From assembly GCA_012517875.1 (NCBI GenBank), contig JAAYUB010000048.1, forward strand, positions 1 to 32,721: 32,721 bases of DNA, read 5' to 3'. Origin of the DNA: Acidobacteriota bacterium (GTDB lineage: Bacteria > Acidobacteriota > JAAYUB01). The position numbers and the translations under genes were made by a program. This document shows positions 14,915-23,238 of the stretch, piece after piece. Each line of letters opens with the position of its first letter. The stretch's first letter is position 1. Below the pieces are notes generated by a model. It was not told where the DNA came from. It ran no database searches and saw only the letters and a program-made list of their open reading frames with translations.

Positions 14915-16504
14915 ATGGAAACCGTCACCACCGACGTCCTCGTCCTCGGCTCCGGCATCGCCGGACTCAGCGCTGCCATCCGCCTGGCCAGCCGCCGCCG
15001 CGTGCTGGTGGTCACTAAGGCGGAAGTGTCCGCCGGCAACACCGAACTGGCCCAGGGCGGCATCGCTGCGGCCATCCAGGAGGAGGACTCGCCGTTCAAC
15101 CATTTCAGCGACTCCATGAGCGCCGGCGACTACCTCTGCCGCGAGGAGGCGCTGGCGTACATGGTCGCGCAGGGGCCCCGCTGCGTCCGCGAGCTCATCG
15201 GCTGGGGCGCCCGGTTCGACACCGTGGGCGGGCGGCTGAGCTTCACCCGCGAGGGTGCCCACCGCGTCCGCCGCGTGCTCCACGCCCACGGCGACGCCAC
15301 CGGCGCCGAGATCCAGGCCACGCTGGTCCGCCGCGTGGCCGCCCTGCCCAAGGTGACGCTGCGGGAGCGGACCGCCGCCCTCGACCTGCTGATCCGCGAC
15401 GGCGGCTGCTGGGGCGCCGTCTGCCTCGACCTGGCCTCCGGCCGGCCCCTGCAGGTGCGGGCCGCAGTGACCGTCATCGCCACGGGCGGGGCCGGCCGGC
15501 TGTACCGATACAGCACCAATGCCGCTACCGCCACGGGCGACGGATTTGCCATGGCCTACCGCGCCGGCGCGCTCCTTGAGGACATGGAGTTCGTCCAGTT
15601 CCACCCCACCAGCCTGCGCCTGCCGGGGGTGCCCGAGTTCCTGCTCAGCGAGGCGCTGCGCGGCGAGGGCGGGTTGCTGCGCAACGAGGCGCGGGAGCGG
15701 TTCATGCCCCGCTACCACCCGATGGCCGAGCTGGCGCCGCGCGACGTGGTCAGCCGGGCCATCTGGCGGGAACTGCGGAACACCGGCTCCGACCACGTGC
15801 TGCTGGACATGACCCATTTCAAGGCCGAGTTCCTCCGGGAGCGGTTCCCGAACCTGTTCCAACGTTGCCTGGCGCTGGGGATCGACATGTCGCGGCAGCC
15901 CATTCCAGTGGCGCCGGCGGCCCACTTCATCATGGGCGGGATCAAGACCGACCCGGACGGGCGGACCAGCCTCCGCCGCCTGTACGCCTGCGGCGAGGCG
16001 GCCTGCACCGGCGTCCACGGCGCCAACCGTCTGGCCAGCAATTCGCTGCTGGAGGGACTGGTGTTCGGCCGGCGCACCGGGACGTACATCCGCGACCACT
16101 GGGCCGACCTGACCATGGGCCCGGCGCCGGCGGACGCGCGCTGGCCGGCGCCGAAGGTGATCCCCGGCTCATTCACTCCCGAGCTCGAGGCGCGCCGGGC
16201 GGAGTTCCGGTCGCTGATGTGGGAGCGGGTGGGTATCGTCCGGACCGGCGAGTCCCTCCAGGCGGCCATGACGCAACTGGCGCGCTGGCGCGCCGAACTG
16301 GCGCCGGCCCGCACCCTGGCCGAGCACGCCTTCGACGGCATGCTCGTGAGCGGGTTGTGCATCGCCCGGGCGGCGCTGGAGCGGCGGGGCAGCCGCGGCG
16401 GGCACTACCGCGAGGATTTCCCCGAGCGCGGCGGCTACGGCAACCGCCATGTGAACATCCGCCGCGGCTCGGGCGGGCTCCCCGCCGCATCCTGGTCGGA
16501 GTAG
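14915..16504 (+). CDS. nadB: L-aspartate oxidase NadB
   Basis: NadB oxidises L-aspartate to iminoaspartate with FAD, the first step of de novo NAD synthesis. The predicted 529 residues match the family. Visible elements are the FAD glycine motif LGSGIAGLSAA (11-21), the flavin-contact segment GNTELAQGGIAAA (41-53), SFTREGAHRVRRVLHAHGDATG split across 109-130, EFVQFHPTSL with His230, the catalytic Arg in APRDVVSRAI (Arg276), AAHFIMGGI with His337, and GVHGANRLASNSLLEG with Arg372. These features separate NadB from the succinate dehydrogenase flavoprotein, together with the absence of its SDH-specific partner genes. The ribosome site AGAGAGG is ten bases ahead of the ATG. It is the first gene of a run of seven in which most neighbours touch or overlap. 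nadA is not in the window. Confidence 0.95.
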   Translation: METVTTDVLVLGSGIAGLSAAIRLASRRRVLVVTKAEVSAGNTELAQGGIAAAIQEEDSPFNHFSDSMSAGDYLCREEALAYMVAQGPRCVRELIGWGARFDTVGGRLSFTREGAHRVRRVLHAHGDATGAEIQATLVRRVAALPKVTLRERTAALDLLIRDGGCWGAVCLDLASGRPLQVRAAVTVIATGGAGRLYRYSTNAATATGDGFAMAYRAGALLEDMEFVQFHPTSLRLPGVPEFLLSEALRGEGGLLRNEARERFMPRYHPMAELAPRDVVSRAIWRELRNTGSDHVLLDMTHFKAEFLRERFPNLFQRCLALGIDMSRQPIPVAPAAHFIMGGIKTDPDGRTSLRRLYACGEAACTGVHGANRLASNSLLEGLVFGRRTGTYIRDHWADLTMGPAPADARWPAPKVIPGSFTPELEARRAEFRSLMWERVGIVRTGESLQAAMTQLARWRAELAPARTLAEHAFDGMLVSGLCIARAALERRGSRGGHYREDFPERGGYGNRHVNIRRGSGGLPAASWSE

Positions 16505-16515
16505 GAGGCCGTGCC

Positions 16516-17370
16516 ATGATCGTCGACGACTTCGTGCGCCGCCGCCTCCGTGCCTTCCTGCGCGAGGACATCGGATCGGGCGACCTGACCACCGACAGCT
16601 TCGCCGGCCTCGACGCGCGACGCGCCCGGGCCGTGTTCCGCGCCCGCGAAGCCGGCGTCCTAGCCGGCCTGGACTTCGCCGTCGCGGTTGTTCGGCTCCT
16701 CGACCCGGCGGTGCACATCGTCCGGCGCGAGGTCGCCGAGGGCGCCGCCATGGCCGCCGGGACGGTGCTGGCCGAGGTGGAGGCGGCTGCCGGTGCGCTG
16801 CTGCGGGGCGAACGCACCGCGCTCAACCTTGTCCAGCGGCTGTCGGGAATCGCCACCCTGACCCGGCAGTACGCCGACGCCCTGGCCGGCACGCCGGTCC
16901 GGCTGCTGGACACCCGCAAGACCACCCCCGGCTTCCGGTTCTTCGAGAAGTATGCGGTCCGCGCCGGGGGCGGCCACAACCACCGGCTGGGGCTCTACGA
17001 CGGCGTCATGATCAAGGATAATCACATCGCCGCCGTCGGCGACATCGGCGCGGCGGTGCGCGCCGCCCGCGAACACGCGCCGGTCACCGTCCGGATCGAG
17101 GTCGAGGCGGAGTCGCTGGCCCAGGTCGACGCGGCCCTGGCCGCCGGAGCCGACATCATCATGCTCGACAACATGGACCCGGACACCATGCGGCAGGCCG
17201 CCGCGCGCGTCGCCGGCCGGGCGCGGCTGGAGGCTTCGGGCCGGGTGACGCTCGAGGCGCTGCCGGGCATCGCCGCGGCCGGCGTGGACTATATCTCCAC
17301 CTCCGCCGTGATCACTCGGGCACGCTGGCTGGACATCGGACTCGACTTCATGGCCGAGGAGGCGCGGTGA
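16516..17370 (+). CDS. nadC: Nicotinate-nucleotide pyrophosphorylase NadC
   Basis: NadC (quinolinate phosphoribosyltransferase) converts quinolinate and PRPP to nicotinate mononucleotide, the third step after NadB and NadA. It has 284 residues. Signature segments are LREDIGSGDLTTD (15-27), GERTALNLVQRLSGIAT (98-114), LLDTRKTTPGFR (130-141), AVRAGGGHNHRLGLYDGVMI split across 147-166, KDNH (167-170), IEVEAES, IMLDNM (215-220), LEASGRV and the C-terminal YISTSAV. All expected Arg, Lys and His ligands are present. The ATG lies 11 bp after the nadB stop, with GGAGG seven bases upstream. Its TGA overlaps the GTG start of the next gene. Pairing with nadB leaves little doubt about the role. Confidence 0.96.
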   Translation: MIVDDFVRRRLRAFLREDIGSGDLTTDSFAGLDARRARAVFRAREAGVLAGLDFAVAVVRLLDPAVHIVRREVAEGAAMAAGTVLAEVEAAAGALLRGERTALNLVQRLSGIATLTRQYADALAGTPVRLLDTRKTTPGFRFFEKYAVRAGGGHNHRLGLYDGVMIKDNHIAAVGDIGAAVRAAREHAPVTVRIEVEAESLAQVDAALAAGADIIMLDNMDPDTMRQAAARVAGRARLEASGRVTLEALPGIAAAGVDYISTSAVITRARWLDIGLDFMAEEAR

Positions 17371-18989
17371 CGGCAGGCCGCGGCTGGGCATTCTGGGAGG
17401 GCCTGGGCGAGAACAGGCGCTTTGCCGCGCTGATGCTGGCGCTGGCGGTCTTCTACCTCTCGTTCATCGGCTGGTACGGCTTCGTCGGTCCCGACGAGCC
17501 GCGCTACGCCCGCATCGCCGAGGAAATGATGCACCGCGGCGACTGGGTGCTCCCTACCCTGAAGGGTTCCGCGTGGCTGGAGAAACCGCCGCTGCTCTAT
17601 TGGATGGCCATGGTCTCATACCGCGTGTTCGGGGTGAACGAGTTCGCCGCGCGGCTGCCGTCGGTTCTGCTGGCGCTCGGCACCATCGCCACGCTGTACC
17701 TGGTGCTGAAGCGGACGTTCGGCGAGCGGATGGCCTTCAACGCAGCGCTGGCACTCGGCACCAGCGTACTGTTCCTCGGCTTCGCCGGCGGGGGCACCAC
17801 GGACATGCCGTTCACCGCGTGCGTGTCCGTGGGCCTGCTGCTGCTCTGGCGGTATCTGACCGTCGAGCCGGCGCCCCCGCCCACGCTGCTGTGGGCCGCC
17901 GGCGCCGTCTTCGGTCTGGCCGTCCTGGCCAAGGGGCCGTTGGGCCTGGTGCTGCCGGTGCTGGCCGTCTATCCGTACCTCATGGTCACCGGCCGGGTGG
18001 AGCGATTGACGCTGCCGCGGCTGGCCGTGGGCGCATTGGTGCTGCTGGCGGTGGCGGCGCCCTGGTACATCCTCGTGTACCGGCGGGAGGGCTTCTTCTT
18101 CATCCTGGTGTTCTTCGTCAACCACCACCTGGGTCGCTTCTTCACTTCGATCCATCACCACACCCGGCCGTTCTACTTCTACCTGCCGGTGATTCTGATC
18201 GGCCTCCTTCCCTGGACGTTCTTCCTGCTCCTGTGGCGGGACCGCCGGCCGCTCTGGCGGCGCTGGCGGCAGGACCTGCGGGCCGACGGCCTGCTGTTCT
18301 TCCTCGCCTGGCTGGCGCTGCCGCTGGTGTTCTTCTCGCTGTCTTCAGCCAAGCTTCCCGGTTACATCCTGCCGCTGTTCCCGGCGCTGGCGGTGCTCAT
18401 CGGCTGGAGCATGGAGGAGGCCTTCGCCCCGGGCCGCGACTGGCGGCCGTTCGCGTGGGGCGCGGCGGCGGTGACGGCGGTGCTGGCGGTGGGGGGTCCG
18501 CTCTTCTTCCACATCCGCTTCCACCGGGTGGAACTCGGGCTGCTGGCCGTCGCTCTGGCGCTGCCGGGCCTGCTGGGCTTCATCTGGCTCATCCGCCGCG
18601 GCCGGCCGGACCGGGCCATCCTGTCGCTGGCGTTCGGCGTGTTCCTGGTGGTGGCCGGAGGCGCCCCCTTCCTGCTGCCGACGGTGGAACCGTTTTTCTC
18701 AGGACGCCGCATCTGCCGACTGGCCATGCCGTGGACCGGATCGGACAACCCGCTGATCATCTACCGGCATTTTCATCACAGCCACGAGTATTACACCGAC
18801 TACACCTGCACGCCGAATGTCGAGAAACCGGCCGAGCTGGCCACCCTGCTGGGGTCGCGCCGCCGAGCGGCCTACCTGCTGACCGAGGAGAAGGCCGTGG
18901 GCGATCTCGACCAGGTGCCCGGCTGGCGGCACACGGTCGTGGCCGAAGCCGGCCGCTCGGTGCTGGTGAAACTGGAGCGTACGCCATGA
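17367..18989 (+). CDS. GT39/ArnT-like membrane glycosyltransferase
   Basis: This 540-residue polytopic membrane protein belongs to the dolichyl-phosphate-mannose/ArnT-like (GT-C, family 39) glycosyltransferases. The first periplasmic loop carries VGPDEPRYARIAEEM (about 41-55), the acidic D-E motif typical of ArnT relatives. It is followed by KPPLLYW and FAARLPSVL, which are standard in the family. About ten to twelve hydrophobic helices follow, and the soluble C terminus is short. These enzymes transfer a sugar from a polyprenyl-phosphate donor to lipid A, protein or polysaccharide on the outer face of the inner membrane. The acceptor cannot be told here. The GTG start overlaps the nadC stop by four bases, and the stop overlaps the next ATG as ATGA. 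The link to NAD genes seems positional only. Confidence 0.88.
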   Translation: MTAGRGWAFWEGLGENRRFAALMLALAVFYLSFIGWYGFVGPDEPRYARIAEEMMHRGDWVLPTLKGSAWLEKPPLLYWMAMVSYRVFGVNEFAARLPSVLLALGTIATLYLVLKRTFGERMAFNAALALGTSVLFLGFAGGGTTDMPFTACVSVGLLLLWRYLTVEPAPPPTLLWAAGAVFGLAVLAKGPLGLVLPVLAVYPYLMVTGRVERLTLPRLAVGALVLLAVAAPWYILVYRREGFFFILVFFVNHHLGRFFTSIHHHTRPFYFYLPVILIGLLPWTFFLLLWRDRRPLWRRWRQDLRADGLLFFLAWLALPLVFFSLSSAKLPGYILPLFPALAVLIGWSMEEAFAPGRDWRPFAWGAAAVTAVLAVGGPLFFHIRFHRVELGLLAVALALPGLLGFIWLIRRGRPDRAILSLAFGVFLVVAGGAPFLLPTVEPFFSGRRICRLAMPWTGSDNPLIIYRHFHHSHEYYTDYTCTPNVEKPAELATLLGSRRRAAYLLTEEKAVGDLDQVPGWRHTVVAEAGRSVLVKLERTP

Positions 18990-19921
18990 TCTACCCGCCG
19001 CCGCTCGCCGCCGGCAGCCGCATTCGCGTCGTGGTGCCGGCTTCGCCGGTCAAATTGCCGTACATGGAGCGGGGGCTGGCCTGGCTGGCGGCCCAGGGCT
19101 GGCAGCCGGTCTGGTCCGGCCGCGGCACGACGGCGCATTTCTACACCGCCGGCCCCGACGACGAACGGGCCGCCGAGCTCGTGGCCGCGCTCGGCGACCC
19201 CGACGCCGATGCCGTCTGGTGCGCCCGCGGCGGGTACGGCTGCGCCCGGCTGCTGCCCGCTCTGGACCGGGCTCTGCCCCGGCCGCCCGCGCGGCCCAAG
19301 GCGGTGGTGGGCTGCTCCGACGCCACGGCGCTGCTGATCCACCTGCTGCAGCGCTGGGGCTGGGTGGTCTATCACGGACCGATGGTGGCCGGCGACCTGG
19401 GCCGCGATCCGGCGGGCGCCGACGTCGCGTACCTGACCGGACTGCTGGCCGGCGCGCCGCCGCGCGATACCGTGTCGGTCGAACCGTTGACGGTGCTCCG
19501 GACGGGGCCCGCCGTGACGGCGCCGCTGACGGGCGGCTGCCTGTCGGTGTTGGCGGCCACCCTGGGGACGCCCGACGAGTGGGACACCCGCGGCCGGATC
19601 CTCTTCCTGGAGGACACCCAGATCAAGCCCTACCAGCTCGATCGGCTGCTGGGCCAGCTCCGCGCGGCCGGGAAGTTCGAGGAGGCGGCCGGGGTGGTTT
19701 TCGGCGAGATGACGGGTTGCACACAACACCCGGAGCAGGGTTACACGATCCAGGAGGCGCTGTGCCACGCGCTCGGCGACATCGGTTGCCCGGTGCTCTT
19801 CGGCCTGCCGTCGGGCCACTGCGAGCGACCCAGCCTGGTGCTGGCGCTGGGGGCCGGCTACCGTCTGGATCCGGTCGCGAGACGACTTTGCCTCGAGGAT
19901 GACTGGCTATGTCCACGATGA
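18986..19921 (+). CDS. LD-carboxypeptidase (LdcA/MccF, peptidase S66 family)
   Basis: This 311-residue serine peptidase of family S66 is predicted to cut the terminal D-alanine from murein tetrapeptides during recycling. The nucleophile is Ser111 in VVGCSDATALL, Glu209 lies in ILFLEDTQIKPYQLDR, and His278 lies in GLPSGHCE. These form the expected Ser-Glu-His triad. WCARGGYGCARLL (about 78-90) is another family hallmark. MccF-type immunity proteins share this fold, but the neighbouring mpl strongly favours peptidoglycan recycling. There is no signal peptide, as expected for a cytoplasmic enzyme. The ATG overlaps the upstream stop (ATGA), and the next gene begins 13 bases before this one ends. 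Confidence 0.92.
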   Translation: MIYPPPLAAGSRIRVVVPASPVKLPYMERGLAWLAAQGWQPVWSGRGTTAHFYTAGPDDERAAELVAALGDPDADAVWCARGGYGCARLLPALDRALPRPPARPKAVVGCSDATALLIHLLQRWGWVVYHGPMVAGDLGRDPAGADVAYLTGLLAGAPPRDTVSVEPLTVLRTGPAVTAPLTGGCLSVLAATLGTPDEWDTRGRILFLEDTQIKPYQLDRLLGQLRAAGKFEEAAGVVFGEMTGCTQHPEQGYTIQEALCHALGDIGCPVLFGLPSGHCERPSLVLALGAGYRLDPVARRLCLEDDWLCPR

Positions 19922-21354
19922 TCATGGGCCGGACGGTGCAGCGGATCCACCTGCTGGGCGTCTGCGGGACGGCGATGGCATCGCTGGCGGTGCTGCTCCG
20001 GTCATCCGGCTACACGGTGACGGGTTCCGACGCGGACGTCTATCCGCCCATGAGCGACTTCCTGGCGGCCGAGGGGATCCCGGTGCGCTCCGGCTACGCG
20101 CCGGCCAACCTGAACCCGCCGCCCGATCTGGTGGTGGTGGGCAACGCCATCGCCCGCGGCAACCCGGAGCTGGAACATGCGCTGGCCGCCGGGCTGCCGT
20201 ACCTGTCCATGCCCGAGGTGGTCAAGCTGCTGCTCCTGCCGGGCAAGACGCCGGTGGTGGTCACCGGAACCCACGGCAAGACCACCACCTCGGCCATGGC
20301 CGCCTGGGCGCTGACGCAACTGGGATTCGACCCCTCCTTCCTGGTCGGCGGGATTCCGCTGGACTTCGGACGGAGCGCCGCCCTGGGCCGCGGCCCCCAC
20401 TTCGTCATCGAGGGGGATGAGTACGACACCGCCTATTTCGACAAGGCGCCCAAGTTTTTCCACTACCGTCCGACGGTCCTGGTGATCACCGGCATCGAGT
20501 ACGACCACGCCGACATCTACCCCGACCTCGCGTCCATCGTGCTCCAGTTCCGCCGCCTCGTGAACACGGTGCCGTCCAACGGCCTGGTGGTGTACCACGC
20601 CGACTGCCCGCGCGCCGCCGAGGTGGCGGCGCACGCGCCGTGCCCGACGGTCTCGTTCGGTTTCGGCGGCGGGGCCGACTGGCAGGCCGAGTCGGTCCGG
20701 GCCGAAGACGGACGGACGCGGTTCGCCGTCCGCCACCGTGGCGCGGCGCTCGGCGAGGCGGCACTGACCGTCCCCGGGCGGTACAACGTCCTGAACGCCC
20801 TGGCCGTCTGGGCGGTGCTCCACCACGCCGGCGCGCCGCCGGAACGCGTAGCCGGCGCGCTGGCGTCGTTCCGCGGCGTGGAGCGCCGCATGACCCTGCG
20901 CGGCGAAGTCGGCGGCGCGCTGCTCTACGACGATTTTGCCCACCACCCCACGGCGATCGCAGCGACGCTGGCGGGAGCGCGGCTGCGGTTTCCCGACCGG
21001 CGGATCGCGGTGGTGTTCGAGCCGCGCTCCTGGACCTGCCGCAAGCGCGTCCACCAGGCGGCAATGGCCCGCTGCTTCGCCGAGGCCGATGTGGTGATTC
21101 TCGCCGACGTCTTCCGCAAGGAGGCGCTCCCTGCGGAAGACCGCTTCGATCCGGTCCGGGCGGTGGCCGACATGCGCGCCGCCGGGCAGGATGCCCACTT
21201 CCTGCCCACCGTGGCCCAGATCGTGCCGTTCCTTCGCCGCTGGCTGAAACCCGGCGATGTGGCCATCATCATGTCCAATGGCGGGTTCGATGACATTCAC
21301 CGCCGCATCCTCGAATCCAGCGGGAGAGAAGGCGATGCTTCCACTCAACCGTAA
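19909..21354 (+). CDS. mpl: UDP-N-acetylmuramate:L-Ala-gamma-D-Glu-meso-DAP ligase Mpl
   Basis: Mpl attaches the recycled tripeptide directly to UDP-MurNAc, bypassing MurC, MurD and MurE. The 481-residue protein shows the Mur ligase plan. An N-terminal UDP-binding domain carries IHLLGVCGTAMASLA, a form typical of Mpl rather than MurC. The central ATPase domain has TGTHGKTTTSAM (about 119-130) and EGDEYDTAYFDKAPKFFHY, a strong Mpl marker, followed by EYDHADIY. The C-terminal domain has DDFAHHPTAI and FEPRSWTCRK. The ATG at 19909 has GAGGA nine bases upstream, and the later Met codons do not. The overlap with the LD-carboxypeptidase gene joins two consecutive recycling steps. The presence of Mpl implies a meso-diaminopimelate wall. 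Confidence 0.95.
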   Translation: MSTMIMGRTVQRIHLLGVCGTAMASLAVLLRSSGYTVTGSDADVYPPMSDFLAAEGIPVRSGYAPANLNPPPDLVVVGNAIARGNPELEHALAAGLPYLSMPEVVKLLLLPGKTPVVVTGTHGKTTTSAMAAWALTQLGFDPSFLVGGIPLDFGRSAALGRGPHFVIEGDEYDTAYFDKAPKFFHYRPTVLVITGIEYDHADIYPDLASIVLQFRRLVNTVPSNGLVVYHADCPRAAEVAAHAPCPTVSFGFGGGADWQAESVRAEDGRTRFAVRHRGAALGEAALTVPGRYNVLNALAVWAVLHHAGAPPERVAGALASFRGVERRMTLRGEVGGALLYDDFAHHPTAIAATLAGARLRFPDRRIAVVFEPRSWTCRKRVHQAAMARCFAEADVVILADVFRKEALPAEDRFDPVRAVADMRAAGQDAHFLPTVAQIVPFLRRWLKPGDVAIIMSNGGFDDIHRRILESSGREGDASTQP

Positions 21355-22300
21355 CTGCGCCCTGCGCCTGGCGCTCGCCCTGGCTCTGCTCGTCGCGTCA
21401 CGGCCCGTCGGGCCGGCGGCGCAGGACCAGCCGGTCATCCGGACCGAGGTCCAGCAGATCTTCGTCCCGGTGACCGTGTCCAGCCAGGCGGGCGAACCGG
21501 TGACCGACCTGGCGCGCAAGGACTTCCACCTGTTCGAGGACGGCGTCGAGCAGGAGATCATCAACTGCGCCCGGGAGGAGGTGCCCCTCAACGTCGTCTT
21601 TCTCATGGACATCAGCCACAGCACCTTCATGGAGCTGGGCGCCATCAAGAAGGCCGTGCGGACCTTTGTCGGGGCGCTGCAGCCGGAAGACCGCGTGGCC
21701 ATCGTCACCTTCAACAACGAGGCCCGCCTGATCCTCGACTGGTCCAACGACCTGGTGCGGCTGGACCGGGCGCTGGAGCGGGTGGTGCCCAAGGGGAGCA
21801 CCGTCTGGTACGACGCGCTCTACGTGACCTATACCGAGCTGCTGCCGGCCGTGCGGGGCAAGAAGGTGATCGTGTCGGTCACCGACGGGTGGGACACGGC
21901 GAGCCTGGAGGGGTTCGACGACATCCTGCGCAAGGCCACCGTATCCGACACGCAGGTGTACATCGTCTCCAAGACCGCGGGCATCCGCGACTACGCTGAG
22001 TACTACAAGCGCGAGTACGGGCTCAAGTACGACGAGACTCAGATCATGCAGATCATGTACGCCGCGGACTCCCAGCTCCGGAAGCTCGCCTACGAGACGG
22101 GCGGCCGCGTCATCGACCCGCGCGGCGCCGGCACCATCGAGGAGGTGTACAGCCGGCTGGTCCGTGAACTGCGCCAGCAGTATTACCTGTCGTACATGCC
22201 GCACAATATCATGCGCGACGGCCAGTACCGCAAGATCGTCGTCCGGGTGGACCGGGTCGGAGTGCGGGTCAGCCACCGACCCGGTTACGAGGCCCGCTAG
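21335..22300 (+). CDS. Secreted VWFA-domain protein of the acidobacterial type
   Basis: This 321-residue protein has a signal peptide (about 1-30; basic start, LALALALLVAS core, cleavage near PAAQ-DQ) and a von Willebrand A domain. The segment VIRTEVQQIFVPVTVSSQ with PVTDLARKDFHLFEDGVEQ is characteristic of the VWFA-related family that is strongly expanded in Acidobacteriota. The metal-ion-dependent adhesion site is intact: DISHS (92-96), Thr156 in KGSTVWYD and Asp184 in SVTDGWD. A C-terminal beta-rich part (QYYLSYMPH and YRKIVVRVDR) matches the rest of the family. Function is unknown. Metal-dependent adhesion or protein binding in the periplasm is the general inference. The start is the ATG at 21335, preceded by GGGAG, inside the last 20 bases of mpl. 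An earlier in-frame Met at 21257 would hide the signal peptide. Confidence 0.9.
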   Translation: MLPLNRNCALRLALALALLVASRPVGPAAQDQPVIRTEVQQIFVPVTVSSQAGEPVTDLARKDFHLFEDGVEQEIINCAREEVPLNVVFLMDISHSTFMELGAIKKAVRTFVGALQPEDRVAIVTFNNEARLILDWSNDLVRLDRALERVVPKGSTVWYDALYVTYTELLPAVRGKKVIVSVTDGWDTASLEGFDDILRKATVSDTQVYIVSKTAGIRDYAEYYKREYGLKYDETQIMQIMYAADSQLRKLAYETGGRVIDPRGAGTIEEVYSRLVRELRQQYYLSYMPHNIMRDGQYRKIVVRVDRVGVRVSHRPGYEAR

Positions 22301-22341
22301 CGGCGGCACCCGCGGCGGAGCACATGAGGGAGGGCGAAGCC

Positions 22342-22878
22342 GTGCGGCTGCCAACCACGCGCAACATCTACCTGGTGGGATTCATGGGCGCCGGCAAGAC
22401 CTGCGTGGCCGTGGAGCTGGCGCGGCGGATCGCCGCTGAGGCGATGGACCTGGACCACCTGGTGGAGGCCGCCGCCGGGCTGCCGGTGGTGGAGATCTTC
22501 CGCCGCCACGGCGAACCGCACTTCCGCCTGCTGGAGCTGCAGCAGCTCCGCGACGTTGCCGGCCGGGGCGGCCGGGTGGTGGCGCTGGGCGGGGGGACGT
22601 TCACCCAGGCCGAGGCGGCGGCGCTGGTGCAGGGGTCCGGCGTGGCCGTCTGGCTGGATTGCCCGCTGGACGAACTGGTGCGCCGCTGCGTCAGCCATCA
22701 TGCCCCGCGGCCGCTGGCGCGGAGCGAAGCGGAGTTCCGCGCCCTCCACGCGGCGCGGCTTCCCCACTACCGGCAGGCGTTGTTCCGGGTGGACACCGGC
22801 GGCCGCACCATCGCCGCGGTGGCCGCCGAAATCGAGGAGATCCTCTCGTGGAAAGGGCTGCTGGAGCCGGACGCGTAG
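22342..22878 (+). CDS. aroK: Shikimate kinase
   Basis: Shikimate kinase phosphorylates shikimate at the 3-hydroxyl in the aromatic amino acid pathway. Key elements are the P-loop in IYLVGFMGAGKT, the substrate Asp in AMDLDHLVE, the E-P-H-F-R-x-x-E segment with its shikimate-binding Arg, the glycine motif VVALGGGTFTQ, the lid HHAPRPLAR, and RLPHYRQALFRVDT. The GTG at 22342 gives 178 residues and has GGAGGG seven bases upstream. An in-frame ATG at 22324 would add six residues but has a poorly placed site. P-loop chemistry could also suit a gluconate-type kinase, but the GGG and lid motifs favour AroK. Other aro genes are absent here. The gene ends the run that began with nadB. Confidence 0.9.
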   Translation: MRLPTTRNIYLVGFMGAGKTCVAVELARRIAAEAMDLDHLVEAAAGLPVVEIFRRHGEPHFRLLELQQLRDVAGRGGRVVALGGGTFTQAEAAALVQGSGVAVWLDCPLDELVRRCVSHHAPRPLARSEAEFRALHAARLPHYRQALFRVDTGGRTIAAVAAEIEEILSWKGLLEPDA

Positions 22879-23238
22879 TTCCCCCTGGTTCAGGCGTCCC
22901 GCCTGAATATCAGTTGATGGTTGATGGTGAGCCGACGGGGACATGCACCACCGCGAAAGCACACTGTCCAAAACGGACATGTTTGACATCGTTCATTGGT
23001 CATTTTAGCGGGTGAATCGGTGAGTCGGTGAATTGGTGAATGGAGAGCTGGGGACCGGGAGGTGGAGGGCGGAGCAGCCAGCAATGATCACCCATCACTC
23101 TTCGACTGTTTGGAACCGGTGAACTTTTGAACCGGTGAACCTGCGAACGTTCAAACCTCCAAACGGTTCGATTACGATCACGAATTACGAGCATGTACTC
23201 TCAACTCTCAACTCCCAGCTCTCAACTCCCCCCGACCG
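22879..23238. repeat. 360-bp intergenic region with word-like repeats and a hairpin
   Basis: No gene is supported. Just after aroK an eight-pair hairpin (TTCAGGCG 22889-22896, CGCCTGAA 22900-22907, loop TCC) lacks a T-run. Further on come GGTGAATCGGTGAGTCGGTGA variants (23011-23044), two direct copies of GAACCGGTGAAC (23113-23124 and 23129-23140), ACGATCACGAATTACGA (23174-23190) and CTCAACTC repeats (23199-23228). The third word differs by one base from the 17-mer repeated at 12796-12812 and 13165-13181. Confidence 0.65.
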
